Source of the DNA: Niallia sp. Man26
GTDB taxonomy: Bacteria; Bacillota; Bacilli; Bacillales; Cytobacillaceae
DNA: 64,000 nucleotides
Reading direction: 5' to 3'
NCBI RefSeq assembly: GCF_022049065.2
Contig: NZ_CP095743.1
Location: 1,503,001-1,567,000, forward strand
Below, piece by piece: positions 46,826 through 55,641 of the stretch (position 1 is its first letter; each line of letters begins with the position of its first letter). Made by a program: the position numbers and the translations under genes. The notes below the pieces were generated by a model. The model saw only the letters and a program-made list of their open reading frames with translations. It was not told the DNA's origin and ran no database searches.

Positions 46826-47839
46826 TCAAGAAAAACTATATTTATTAAGCAGCACCCACACCAATTCTCCTCTCGTTGTACTGTTCGTTTTTGTGAAAAT
46901 CGATTTTAAATGGTCCTGTACTGTATGTGGCGAAATATATAATGCTGCTGCAATCTCTTTAGTGGTATTTCCGAGAAATATATAGTTTACTAGCTGTTTT
47001 TCCCGGTCTGACAGTCTGTATAGGGAAGCTGTATTATGTAAAATTTCTTGTGGTGCTGTTTTTTGGCAGGTGACGGCAAAGTGCTGGTCCTGTGATTGCA
47101 TTAAAGTCGCATGGATTGTGAAAAATTCTCCTGCAGAGGGGTGAATACAAATTTTTGCTTCTGTCTGCACTAGATCATTCGCCTTTGCTTTTGTACATAC
47201 TGCCCTAACCGGCCGCGGTAAAATGGTGCTGTCTATCTGTTCTAGCTTACGCAGAAAGTCAAGCAAGCTCTGCCCGCCTTTATTGGCTGCGGTTATTTGC
47301 ATATCTTCATTAAGCAGTATCACACTTTTATCCCAATCTGCTGTATTGCCTGGTGGCAATGGAGCAGCAAAAAAGTCATACAGCTTTATGGAGATCGGCT
47401 GCAACAACGAAATTATCTCGTCCATATCTTTTTGGGTAAACATCTGCTGTTTATTAGAACGAAACAATGTCAAAAATCCGCAGCATTTTCCTTTATACAT
47501 AACAGCTGCACGCAGCTCATCTGAAAAACCAGCAGGCTGAAGAATTTCTTTACTGCGGGTACTCAACGCAAGATTTCCATTTGTAGAGTGACTTAAAACA
47601 CCAACTGGAACAGGAAGCTTTATGAGATTTTCAAACCGGTTAAAGTCCTTCTGTAAATATTCATTTTCAAATAAAAGAGGATGTATTTTTTCAATCCGAG
47701 CATCCGTGAAGGCACCTGTTGATAGAAGTGTTAATGAGTCGACTGTCGTAAAACACCCTGCCTCATAACAAATAGACTTTTTTATATGTATTAAACAGTT
47801 ATTCAAAAAATCAGTTATAAACGCTGTGTCTTTCTTCAA
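46826..47839 (-). CDS. LuxR-family transcriptional regulator with GAF-like domain
   Basis: 337 aa. The C-terminal LuxR HTH (about 270-330; YRLSDREKQLVNYIFLGN, KEIAAALYISPHTVQDHLKS) is clear. The N-terminal 200 residues look like a GAF-type sensor (VMYKGKCCGFLTLFRSNKQQ). The start appears to be TTG 47839 after AGAGGCG. It is divergent from a broken methyltransferase gene. A perfect palindrome and a Fur-type box lie between them, so self-regulation is plausible. Confidence 0.82.
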   Translation of the reverse strand: MKKDTAFITDFLNNCLIHIKKSICYEAGCFTTVDSLTLLSTGAFTDARIEKIHPLLFENEYLQKDFNRFENLIKLPVPVGVLSHSTNGNLALSTRSKEILQPAGFSDELRAAVMYKGKCCGFLTLFRSNKQQMFTQKDMDEIISLLQPISIKLYDFFAAPLPPGNTADWDKSVILLNEDMQITAANKGGQSLLDFLRKLEQIDSTILPRPVRAVCTKAKANDLVQTEAKICIHPSAGEFFTIHATLMQSQDQHFAVTCQKTAPQEILHNTASLYRLSDREKQLVNYIFLGNTTKEIAAALYISPHTVQDHLKSIFTKTNSTTRGELVWVLLNKYSFS

Positions 47840-47870
47840 TTTTTGTTCGCCTCTTTCCAGGGTGATAACT

Positions 47871-47888
47871 ATCCCATAAATATGGGAT
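47871..47888. promoter_or_regulatory. Palindrome upstream of the LuxR-type gene
   Basis: ATCCCATA-AA-TATGGGAT: perfect 8-bp arms, 32 bases upstream of the LuxR gene start and on the other side of the Fur-type box from the methyltransferase gene. A likely regulator operator. Confidence 0.5.
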
Positions 47889-47915
47889 TTTGCTTGTTGT
47901 AATTTTTAAATAGAA

Positions 47916-47930
47916 TGATAATGATTATTA
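47916..47930. promoter_or_regulatory. Fur-type box
   Basis: TGATAATGATTATTA matches the B. subtilis 7-1-7 Fur box TGATAATNATTATCA with one mismatch. It fits Fur better than PerR or Zur variants. A second AT-rich half-similar stretch follows at 47932-47951. Confidence 0.65.
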
Positions 47931-47996
47931 ATATCATTAATTTAATGATAACAAATGGGAATTACAATTGCATTCATTAAAAAAGGAGGCATTCAT

Positions 47997-48710
47997 ATGC
48001 CGGAAAGCAAACGAGCGAAGAGCTGGGAGGATCCTAGTGTTAATTCCTATGCTACAACAATAAGGAAAAAGATTGCAGGTTACCCACTATTATATGAGCT
48101 GACAGGGAACTTGATGGAAGGTTTTTTAATTGGTGACAGTAATCATACAGTATTAATTGTCGGAGCTGGCGGCGGGCAAGAACTCGTCACATTCAGCAAT
48201 AATTCGCTCTGGTCATATGTGGCTGTCGATTCCTCAAAGGAGATGCTTAAACTTGCGAAAAGCAGAACAAAGAATATAGCAGATCGAATCTGTTTTCACC
48301 ACTCAGAATGGGATATGTTTTCTACCGAAAAACAATTTGATGGAGCTACATGCCTGCTTGTTCTTCATTTTATAAAAGGGTTAGAAAATAAACGGAAATT
48401 TCTGTTGAATATTGCTAAACACCTTAAACCAGGTGCACCGCTTTTACTTGCTGCCATTCAAGGAGAACAGGTCAGTGAATCTTTCGAAATGCAAATGGCG
48501 GGTTGGAGAAATTAAATGATCTCAAACGGCATATCACCTGAAGAGTTCGCAGAATTTGCTGCAACAATTGGGCAGGGGACAGAGGTTAATAGTGAAGAAG
48601 AATGGAAAGAATTATTGTATGACTGCGGCTTTACTAATGTCAGCTGTTATTTTGGATCATTTCTTATTAGAGGCTTCATCTGCACAAGAGATAAGGCTCA
48701 AGCTACTTAA
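47997..48710 (+). pseudogene. SAM-dependent methyltransferase interrupted by an in-frame stop
   Basis: A class I methyltransferase frame of about 237 codons split by TAA at 48513-48515. The first part (47997-48515) has motif I VLIVGAGGGQELV and the following acidic VAVDSSKEM. The second part (48516-48710; MISNGISPEEFAEFAATIGQ) continues in the same frame with the C-terminal region expected for the fold. Only one base need have changed (e.g. TAT/TAC to TAA). ATG 47997 has an excellent AAAAGGAGG site. It may be a recent null allele, a sequencing error, or two polypeptides that associate. The Fur-type box upstream suggests iron control of the intact gene. Confidence 0.75.
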
Positions 48711-48729
48711 GAACCAATAAGGGGGTATA

Positions 48730-49197
48730 TTATTCGGCTTCCCCCCTCATTAATTTCCTAAAGATAGCAATATTGATTAGTTGAAAAATCAACAGCAGCG
48801 GATAAGCAGCGGCAGAATACCAATAGTTCCAGCCATTATGATAAAAGTAACCTGATTTAACGGAGGCAAACTCATAAATTATACAGAAAATACTCCAATA
48901 AATGACATATAAGGATTTATGAAGCACTGATTTTTTATATGGGAAAAAATTTACAAATAATATTCCGGATGCAGGAAAGAGAATGATGATTGGCAAGTAC
49001 CCGGCAAATTGAATGCCTTGGGAAAAATAGCCATATAGATGGAGCTTAAGATCAAGCAGTACGTCAACAAAAAATCCAATAAACATGGAATATAGGATAA
49101 CGGCATATTGCTCTGCTTGTGAAATTCTCTTCGGAATTATCCAAGCGATAACAATAAATAGGAGGCAGGAGATAATTAAAAAGGTCATAATACGCAT
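48730..49197 (-). CDS. Small multi-pass membrane protein (CBO0543-like)
   Basis: 155 aa with about five hydrophobic segments. It has a WIIPKRISQAEQYAVILYS stretch after TM1 and a following Asp-containing helix (FFVDVLLDLKLHLYG), similar in layout to the proteins at 46.3 and 54.9 kb. AAAGGA precedes the ATG at 49197. It lies 36 bases downstream of another small membrane protein gene on the same strand, so the two likely form an operon. Confidence 0.65.
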   Translation of the reverse strand: MRIMTFLIISCLLFIVIAWIIPKRISQAEQYAVILYSMFIGFFVDVLLDLKLHLYGYFSQGIQFAGYLPIIILFPASGILFVNFFPYKKSVLHKSLYVIYWSIFCIIYEFASVKSGYFYHNGWNYWYSAAAYPLLLIFQLINIAIFRKLMRGEAE

Positions 49198-49233
49198 CAG
49201 TTCCTTTAGTGTAATAATCCATAAAAAATATCG

Positions 49234-49689
49234 TTATCCTTTTCTTTCCTTTTCTACAACAAAACGATGAAAGAAATAGTTGCATCCTGCGACAGACAGA
49301 CTTAAGCAGAAGAGCTGCAGCCTCTTAAGGTTGACCAGCTTATAGATTTTGAACTTTTCAGCGAGTGTACTTAATGGGTAGGCAAACAGAAAATCGGCAA
49401 AAATATTCGAGATAATATAAAGCCAAACTTTTTCATATGTAAGTTTAAAAATCCATAAATTTAAGGTGAAAAAAAGGCCGAATACAAAGGTGATGTCTGT
49501 AGAGAGTCCTGGAATAATCGGTTTTTTTACTTTCCACCATGTGTAGCTTTTAGAAAGCTCACTGATTAAAGTAATTAGAAGTGAACTAAAAATGCCTGTA
49601 GGTAAAAAGCGTCTAAAGGATTTCGCGCCAAATAGTAAAAAAGTGAACCATGGTCCAATCAGCAGCACATACATTTTCCAGTTTCTCAT
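49234..49689 (-). CDS. Small multi-pass membrane protein
   Basis: 151 aa, four hydrophobic segments, basic loops (KSYTWWKVKKPIIPG). It is not assigned with confidence; it resembles the CBO0543-like neighbours in size and topology but lacks the P-K-R segment. TTAGGAGGAAAAAAG precedes the ATG. It is first in a two-gene unit with 49197-48730. Confidence 0.6.
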   Translation of the reverse strand: MRNWKMYVLLIGPWFTFLLFGAKSFRRFLPTGIFSSLLITLISELSKSYTWWKVKKPIIPGLSTDITFVFGLFFTLNLWIFKLTYEKVWLYIISNIFADFLFAYPLSTLAEKFKIYKLVNLKRLQLFCLSLSVAGCNYFFHRFVVEKERKG

Positions 49690-49754
49690 CTTTTTTCCTC
49701 CTAAAAATTATCAACATCAAATATAGTATTTCCGTCCTAACCGCATTTAATTAG

Positions 49755-49783
49755 TTCAAAATAATGCCATAAAATGGTACGAT
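49755..49783 (+). promoter_or_regulatory. Possible promoter for the signal peptidase gene
   Basis: TTCAAA, a 17-base spacer and TACGAT, 45 bases before the TTG start. Confidence 0.4.
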
Positions 49784-49827
49784 AATAGGGAGAAAAATGT
49801 CCGCAAACAAGAAAAGGTAGTGATAGC

Positions 49828-50385
49828 TTGAAAAATCTGCTGAACAATGAAAATTTTGAATGGCTGAAATCTGCCTTTATAGCGATTATTGCAGTGCTTG
49901 TCATTCGCCTATTTATTTTTGTCCCAATCATTGTGGACGGTGAATCAATGGAATCTTCGTTAGATAATGGCGACAGAATGATTGTTACAAAGGTAGGGAA
50001 GATTCAAAGATTTGATATTGTCGTGTTCCACGCTAATGAAAAGGAGGATTATATCAAGAGGGTAATCGGCTTGCCGGGCGACAAGATAGAATATAAGGAT
50101 GATACACTCTACATAAATGGCGAGGCTTATGAAGAGCCTTACTTGGATAAAAACAAGCAAGAATTACGGCAATTATTCGGAAGCGGGGCATTGTTAACAG
50201 AAAACTTTACATTAAAGAGCCTGCTAGGGTTGGACCGAGTTCCGAAGGATTCCCTGTTTGTGCTCGGTGATAACAGAAGAAACAGCAAGGACAGCCGTTA
50301 TATCGGAGTAATCCCGACAAGCAAAGTAGTTGGGACGACAAATATTATTTATTGGCCAATCAAGAATATTCATCTCGTAGACTAA
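49828..50385 (+). CDS. Signal peptidase I
   Basis: 185-aa type I signal peptidase that cleaves secretory signal peptides at the outer face of the membrane. One N-terminal membrane anchor (about 13-32) is present. The catalytic Ser is in VDGESMESSL (about residue 40) and the catalytic Lys in YIKRVIGLPGD (about 79). Box E is FVLGDNRRNSKDSRYIG. The length and single anchor match Gram-positive SipS/T/U/V. TTG 49828 is the start, with AAGGTAGTGAT upstream; no ATG is suitably placed. A HIT-protein gene follows closely and may be cotranscribed. Confidence 0.93.
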   Translation: MKNLLNNENFEWLKSAFIAIIAVLVIRLFIFVPIIVDGESMESSLDNGDRMIVTKVGKIQRFDIVVFHANEKEDYIKRVIGLPGDKIEYKDDTLYINGEAYEEPYLDKNKQELRQLFGSGALLTENFTLKSLLGLDRVPKDSLFVLGDNRRNSKDSRYIGVIPTSKVVGTTNIIYWPIKNIHLVD

Positions 50386-50408
50386 CAAAAAAGTGAAAAG
50401 GGGAATAA

Positions 50409-50747
50409 ATGTTGGGAAACGATTTTTACTGTGAGGAAGTTCTGAGTAATAAGACAAAGGTGAAAAGAATAATCGAAACAGATAATGTTTTAGCTTATTA
50501 TCACACTAAACCATTTTATCCGGTACATATCGTGGCCATACCAAAAAAGCATATTTCGTCGTTATTGACACTTGAGGAAAGTGATCAAAAACTGCTGCTT
50601 GAGCTTTTAGGTGTCATTCAAAAGCTTGCAGCGAGTGTGACGGAGGAATATGGTGCATGCCGTGTAATTACAAATTTAGGAAATTATCAGGATTCCAAAC
50701 ATCTTCATTGGCATATAGTATTTGGCAATCCTCTAACGAATCAGTAA
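50409..50747 (+). CDS. HIT-family protein
   Basis: 112 aa. The nucleotide-binding triad is HLHWHIVFG near the C-terminus (HxHxH), with NLGNYQDSKH before it, typical of HIT hydrolases acting on nucleotidyl substrates such as AMP-NH2 or dinucleoside polyphosphates. AAAGGGG precedes ATG 50409. It is in a close same-strand run with signal peptidase and a HAD hydrolase. Confidence 0.88.
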   Translation: MLGNDFYCEEVLSNKTKVKRIIETDNVLAYYHTKPFYPVHIVAIPKKHISSLLTLEESDQKLLLELLGVIQKLAASVTEEYGACRVITNLGNYQDSKHLHWHIVFGNPLTNQ

Positions 50748-50759
50748 AAGGAGCGCATA

Positions 50760-51419
50760 ATGTTACGAGCAATCATTTTTGACATGGATGGTACGTTATT
50801 TCAAACAAATTCTATTTTAGAATTGGCCTTAGAAGATGCTTTTAAACGTTTAAGGGATCAGCAGTTATGGAATAGTGCCACACCAATTGAAAAATACAGA
50901 GAAATTATGGGGGTGCCGCTTCCGCAAGTATGGGAAACTTTACTGCCCTTACACAGCCAAGAGGTACGTGCGGCAATAGATGCTTATTTTTTAGAAAGAT
51001 TAATAGAAAATATCAACAATGGCAAAGGGGCATTATATCCTCACACACAAGCAGTGCTTGCAGAATTAAAAAACAGGAACTTTGCAATTTTTATTGCCAG
51101 CAATGGCCTGCCTGCCTATTTAAAAGCAATTGTCGAGTATTACGAGTTAGATAAATGGGTAACCGAAACCTTTAGCATTGCTCAAATACATTCACTAAAT
51201 AAAGCCGATTTAGTAAGAGCTGTCATCCAGAAATATGAGATAGTGTCTGGCGCTGTAGTCGGTGACCGCTTGTCAGATATTCAAGCAGCGAGTCGAAATG
51301 GCTTCCTTTCAGTCGGATGTAATTTTGATTTTGCTAAACTAGAGGAGTTATCCGAGGCAGATATAGTAATAGATGACTTGCGTGATTTGCCTGCAATTTT
51401 TACTAAGTCATTAAAGTGA
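50760..51419 (+). CDS. HAD-superfamily hydrolase
   Basis: 219 aa. Motif I is IIFDMDGTLFQTN, motif II FIASNG (about 120), the motif III Lys lies in LNKADLV, and motif IV is VVGDRLSDIQAA. It is probably a small-molecule phosphatase of the PGP/beta-PGM subgroup with an alpha-helical cap at about 15-85. The substrate is unknown. It starts 12 bases after the HIT gene on AAAGGAG. Confidence 0.88.
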   Translation: MLRAIIFDMDGTLFQTNSILELALEDAFKRLRDQQLWNSATPIEKYREIMGVPLPQVWETLLPLHSQEVRAAIDAYFLERLIENINNGKGALYPHTQAVLAELKNRNFAIFIASNGLPAYLKAIVEYYELDKWVTETFSIAQIHSLNKADLVRAVIQKYEIVSGAVVGDRLSDIQAASRNGFLSVGCNFDFAKLEELSEADIVIDDLRDLPAIFTKSLK

Positions 51420-51451
51420 CTCTTTCAAACTATTTGAAAGGGTCTTTTTTT
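51418..51451 (+). terminator. Terminator after the HAD gene
   Basis: GACTCTTTCAAA pairs with TTTGAAAGGGTC, followed by TTTTTTT. Confidence 0.88.
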
Positions 51452-51522
51452 GTTTATACATATATGGAGAGGCTTATGGGAATTATAGGTACATCGGTAA
51501 TGGGAAAGAGGCTGCTGCTGTT

Positions 51523-52477
51523 ATGTTAACGGAAAAAGTTTCGCTCACACAATTATTTACATTAATATTAGGCTTTAATCTAGGAAGCTCCCTTGTTTTT
51601 GGTATAGGCCTTGAGGCGAGGGAAGACAGCTGGCTTGTTATTTTATTTTCTACATTTATCGGTGTTATTATTGCCTATTTATATTATCATATGATTATGT
51701 TACAGCCGAACAAGAACTTATATCAAATCCTGGAGTTCTGCTTTAACAGACCAGTTGCAATCATAATAGGTTTTATTTATGCTGTCTATTTTTTTTATAT
51801 TGCAGCAAGGATTGTCAGAGACTTTAGTGTGTTGACTTCTGCTGCTATCTTGCCGTTAACATCGATAGAATTCATCGCGTTAACCTTTACGCTTCTGCTC
51901 GGTTATATTTTATATCTTGGAATAGAAGTGCTCGGTCGAACAACGGAGGTGCTGACACCATACTCTATCGTTTTTTTACTATTGCTGACGATTTTTTTGT
52001 ATGGTAGCAGAAGTCTCAACCTTGAAAACATTCAGCCTGTATTAGGGAGAGGGATTGGACCATTTGTAAAAAGCATGTTTCCATACGAAGTAGCAAGGCC
52101 ATATGGAGAAATGATTGTTTTTATGTGCATTCTGCCTTTAGTAGGGAATATACACAAAAGCAGAATCATCTACTTATTTTCCATTATTTTTTCAGGGCTG
52201 TTTTTAACATTAACTAGTTTGCTGATAACAGCATCCCTTGGAAGCAGGATTGCCTTAAGAGCAAACTTCCCCCTCTTATCTGCAACCCGTCTTGTATCAA
52301 ATGGGGAAATTATTGAAAGAATGGATGTTATTACAGTGTTTATGATCATGCTTTTGAGTGTTGGTAAAAAGCTCGGTGTTTATATACGGAGGACTAAAAG
52401 GGCTGGTGCTTTCACTTTTTTTATATTTAATTATTTTGATAAAAACGGCAGTCAAACAACGAGGGATCGCGAAGTAA
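51523..52477 (+). pseudogene. Frameshifted and internally deleted GerAB-type germination permease
   Basis: Residues 1-279 align throughout with the GerAB-type protein at 18.7-19.8 kb (e.g. LGFNLGSSLVFGIGLE, YLGIEVLGRTTEVLTPYSI, NFPLLSATRLV). Near 52360 one extra base shifts the frame; the correct continuation LVKSSVFIYGGLKGL is in the +1 frame. Comparison with the paralogue shows about 55 residues missing after that point before the tail LFLYLIILIKTAVK and TAA at 52475. The original frame runs on to 52524 with a basic, unrelated tail. Both defects remove the last membrane helices, so the product is probably inactive. Confidence 0.85.
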
Positions 52478-52614
52478 AAATATGGATAAGTTTTGCATGG
52501 CGGAAAAACAATTACGCAAAGTGAATTTTTTAATTTTTGTGCAAGAAGATTGCTCTAGACCCACCCGAAATATGCTTGTTATCATATGATTATTATTAAG
52601 TAGGGAGAGATTTC

Positions 52615-53484
52615 ATGGAGGAGCAAAAATTTAAGGACTTAAAATTAGGAGAACGAGGAGCATTAATCAGTATTGCTGCCTATATTTTCCTTTCGATTAT
52701 AAAGCTGTCGGTAGGTTTTATGACGGATTCACAAGCATTGCGGGCAGATGGTCTGAATAACGCAACAGATATTATTGCTTCGGTTGCAGTCCTAATAGGA
52801 TTAAGACTATCACAAAAGCCTGCAGATAAGAATCATCGCTATGGTCATTGGAAAAGCGAAGGCATCTCTTCTATGGTAGCTTCATTCATTATGATGGTTG
52901 TCGGCATTGAGGTGTTAATTGATTCTGTTTCTTCCTTCATGCACAAGGATAGTCAGTCACCTGATATGATGGCAGGGTTTGTCGGTTTATTTGCTGCAGC
53001 AGTAATGTATGGTGTATATCGCTACAACAGCACTTTGGCTAAGAAAATTAACAGCAGTGCTGTTATGTCTGCGGCAAAGGATAATATTTCAGATGCGTGG
53101 GTAAGTATCGGTACGGCTGTCGGCATATTCGGGTCACAGTTGAATATGCCGTGGCTTGATTCTGTTACTGCACTGGTTGTCGGAATGCTGATCTGTAAAA
53201 CAGCTATTGAGATATTCAGGCAAGCATCCCATGAGCTGTCAGACGGCTTTGATGTGGACAGGCTGCAAAAGTTAAAGAATGCTATTTTGATTATGGAAGG
53301 GGTAAAGGGCATTAAAGAAATAAAAGGGAGAAACTACGGCAATAACGAAGTGGTCGATGTTTCTATTCTCGTTGATTCTACATTGGATATTAAAAAAGCC
53401 CATGGGATAGCTGATGATGTGGAGGCAGAGCTGCAGCGTGAATACGGAGTTTACCAAGTGCATGTCCATGTAGAGCCCCAATAA
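52615..53484 (+). CDS. Cation diffusion facilitator (CDF) transporter
   Basis: 289 aa. Six hydrophobic segments with the CDF metal site in ALRADGLNNATDIIASVAVL (TM2; Asp and Asn/Asp ligands) and DNISDAWVSIGTAVGI (TM5). The cytoplasmic C-terminal domain (about 210-289) ends in QVHVHVEPQ. The DxxN/D site with Asn suggests Mn or another divalent metal rather than classical Zn, resembling MneP/MneS, but this is tentative. AGGGAGAG precedes ATG 52615. Confidence 0.9.
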   Translation: MEEQKFKDLKLGERGALISIAAYIFLSIIKLSVGFMTDSQALRADGLNNATDIIASVAVLIGLRLSQKPADKNHRYGHWKSEGISSMVASFIMMVVGIEVLIDSVSSFMHKDSQSPDMMAGFVGLFAAAVMYGVYRYNSTLAKKINSSAVMSAAKDNISDAWVSIGTAVGIFGSQLNMPWLDSVTALVVGMLICKTAIEIFRQASHELSDGFDVDRLQKLKNAILIMEGVKGIKEIKGRNYGNNEVVDVSILVDSTLDIKKAHGIADDVEAELQREYGVYQVHVHVEPQ

Positions 53485-53516
53485 AAAAGCAAGCTTTTTA
53501 AGGCTTTGCTTTTTTA
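53483..53516. terminator. Bidirectional terminator
   Basis: AAAAAAGCAAGC pairs imperfectly with GCTTTGCTTTTTT between convergent genes. Confidence 0.75.
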
Positions 53517-54247
53517 TTTTGTTTGTTTAAGGCTCTTTGGGCTTGAATAAATTTTTTCATTTCCTTTTTTTCCTTTTTTGACAAGCCATTCAATCGTTTT
53601 TGCAAAAGCTCTTTAGCAAACTGATACAGTTCCATATCAAGCTTATTATAGTCTTCTATCAGCTTGATCGTTTCCTTCGGGACATCTGCCCGTCTAAGCT
53701 TTTTCTTTGTAATATTGACCTTGTTATAATGAATGTCGTTCCAATTATACACAGATTTAAGTAAATATAAGGATTCATCGAATCTTTCCGTTATCCCCAC
53801 AGCATCAAATGACTCTAATCTTTCTTTGGCTAAGTTAAGATCATACTGGACAGGATATCCGCATAAAAGCAGTGTCTGACAGTTATTAGCTTCTGGTTCT
53901 GTCCTCACAAACTCCTCTAACGTCATATCTTTTAATCTTTCATAGCCTGGATAGTTTCTCAAATAAGAATACAGGGATAAAACCCGATCGACAGGATGGC
54001 GAAGCATAGTGAAGTAGTGGTGCTGCTTTTGAAAATGCTCATGAACTCCATACAAATGATGGCCGGCAAATGCATTAATATCGTTTTTTTGCCGTTCTGT
54101 CAGCTGATCCAATGGAATAACTTCATTTTGAAAAAGCTCATGATCATAAATTTCCTCCACCGAAAATTGCCGTTTGAAAATAGTATTAAGAGTGGACCCG
54201 CCTGTTTTAGGTATGTGGAGAAAAATAATCAAGTCTTGTTCTGTCAT
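53498..54247 (-). CDS. Sulfotransferase-family protein
   Basis: About 249 aa. The N-terminal IIFLHIPKTGGSTLNTIF is the 5'-phosphosulfate loop of Golgi-type/Sulfotransfer_2 proteins. HYFTMLRHPVDRVLSLYSYL is the 3'-phosphate (PAPS) binding motif. The C-terminus is very Lys-rich. The acceptor is unknown; such genes in Bacillaceae are often near surface-polysaccharide genes, which are not seen here. The start used is ATG 54247, placed after AAAAGGAGATG; the ATG at 54256 lies inside that site. Confidence 0.85.
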   Translation of the reverse strand: MTEQDLIIFLHIPKTGGSTLNTIFKRQFSVEEIYDHELFQNEVIPLDQLTERQKNDINAFAGHHLYGVHEHFQKQHHYFTMLRHPVDRVLSLYSYLRNYPGYERLKDMTLEEFVRTEPEANNCQTLLLCGYPVQYDLNLAKERLESFDAVGITERFDESLYLLKSVYNWNDIHYNKVNITKKKLRRADVPKETIKLIEDYNKLDMELYQFAKELLQKRLNGLSKKEKKEMKKFIQAQRALNKQNKKAKP

Positions 54248-54413
54248 TACAAACATCTCCTTTTTATTAGTAAATGAAATTTATAAAAAAAAGGGAATGG
54301 CGCAAGCATCATCAGCTAAAAAAGGGCGAAGCTTTTAACATGTATCTATTAGCAAACATTCATAATTCTTTGGAGTTCAGGTGACAATATGGAAAAAGCA
54401 GTTGGAGGTTATG

Positions 54414-54896
54414 ATGGCATTTGCAATTTATTTTTTTATAGGGTGGCTGACCATTATTTGTTTTTTTGTTCAAAAGAAGAAGTACAGCATTGTAGAAAAT
54501 ACGGTTTTAATTTTAAGTGTTTTAATTATAAATCTTAATTGGACTTGGCTTGTTTATGAGGAGTTTGAGTTGATTACCTATTCTCGTGAACCGTGGGATT
54601 TTGTTGCTTATTTGATTAAGAGAAGCATTGTTATTCCGGTGATTGTGTTAATTTGTTTGAATTTTGGTCGCAAACAATCTTCCCTAGTGAAAAAGCTAAT
54701 GCATATCCTCGTGTCATCATTAGTGATATTAGGTATAACAATTATCAGTCATTTATTAAAGGTCACTACAGTCAAACACTGGTCGATATTTTATGATTTG
54801 GTTTACTATCTTCTTCTCCATCTTGTAGTGTTAGGGATTCATAAATGGTATCAAACATATATGGTGGATAAAGAGAAAGAGGTGCTGACAAAATGA
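54414..54896 (+). CDS. Small multi-pass membrane protein
   Basis: About 160 aa, five hydrophobic segments. It is not assigned to a named family with confidence; size and topology match the CBO0543-like neighbours. GGAGG lies five bases before ATG 54414; GTG 54381 with GGAG upstream is also possible. Its stop overlaps the start of the next gene by four bases (ATGA), so the pair is translationally coupled. Confidence 0.62.
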   Translation: MAFAIYFFIGWLTIICFFVQKKKYSIVENTVLILSVLIINLNWTWLVYEEFELITYSREPWDFVAYLIKRSIVIPVIVLICLNFGRKQSSLVKKLMHILVSSLVILGITIISHLLKVTTVKHWSIFYDLVYYLLLHLVVLGIHKWYQTYMVDKEKEVLTK

Positions 54897-55396
54897 TTTG
54901 GATTGGAAAATTTGATATTAATGAGATATCCTTATTGATTTTGACGGTTGCCGCCTATTTGTTCGTTATGTTCACACCGAAAAAGCTGAGCAGGGAAATA
55001 ACCTGTATGAGTATATTATGGGGAATAACTACGGGAATATTATATGACTTTACAATAGGGGGAGGATTACTCGATTTATATCGTGAAAATGATACGAACC
55101 ACTACGAGCTTTTTGACCTGTTTTATTATGCTTTATATGGACCTTTTGGCTATGCCTTTATATATTTTTACGAAGTATTAAAAATACGTAAAAAAACGTT
55201 TGCGTTTTATGTAGGAGGATGGGCTCTATTTGGGGTTATTGCACAATGGCTTTTCACCTTGTTGCATATCATCACCTATCAGAATAATTACAGCTTGCCT
55301 TATTCCTTCCCGATATTTTTGTTAACCCAGACGATTACTGGGTTGTTTTATCACTATGTTACAACAGTCTACCCTAGCGGAGATTCCGTCCAATAA
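54893..55396 (+). CDS. Small multi-pass membrane protein (CBO0543-like)
   Basis: 167 aa with about five hydrophobic segments. TPKKLSREITCMSILWG is followed by GILYDFTIGGGLLDLYREND, the Pro-Lys-Lys/Arg and Asp-Tyr/Phe features shared with the proteins at 46.3 and 48.7 kb. The function is unknown. It is coupled by ATGA overlap to the preceding membrane protein gene. Confidence 0.65.
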   Translation: MIWIGKFDINEISLLILTVAAYLFVMFTPKKLSREITCMSILWGITTGILYDFTIGGGLLDLYRENDTNHYELFDLFYYALYGPFGYAFIYFYEVLKIRKKTFAFYVGGWALFGVIAQWLFTLLHIITYQNNYSLPYSFPIFLLTQTITGLFYHYVTTVYPSGDSVQ

Positions 55397-55469
55397 GAGC
55401 GAATGTAGGAGGATTAATAGGACTAAACTATTATTCCAAGTAAATCAATCAGAATACCCTAAAAAATGA

Positions 55470-55498
55470 TTGACAACGACTTTTAGATGCTGTTAACA
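55470..55498 (+). promoter_or_regulatory. Possible promoter for the threonine synthase gene
   Basis: TTGACA, a 17-base spacer and TTAACA (or TAACAT with 18). It is 144 bases before the start codon, leaving room for a structured leader. Confidence 0.5.
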
Positions 55499-55548
55499 TA
55501 GGTTTAACAGATATTTGTAAATATTTTAAAGGAATCGACTAGATCACT

Positions 55549-55601
55549 AGAGATTCAGCGAAATACATGTCAAGACTTGTATTTTGTTGGTCTCTTTTTT
55601 T
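55549..55601 (+). terminator. Long hairpin with T-run in the threonine synthase leader
   Basis: AGAGA pairs with TCTCT and CGAAATACA with TGTATTTTG around a small GTC/GAC top, followed by TTTTTTT. It ends 40 bases before the threonine synthase start, so it is either the terminator of the upstream unit or an attenuator in the leader. Confidence 0.65.
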
Positions 55602-55641
55602 ATCAACTTAAATTACATAATACTTATACAGGAGGATGGCC

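Noticed and set aside
55397..55641. T-box or amino-acid riboswitch before threonine synthase
   Set aside because: I could not find a T-box AGGGTGGNACCGCG-like element or specifier stem; only the terminator hairpin is supported.
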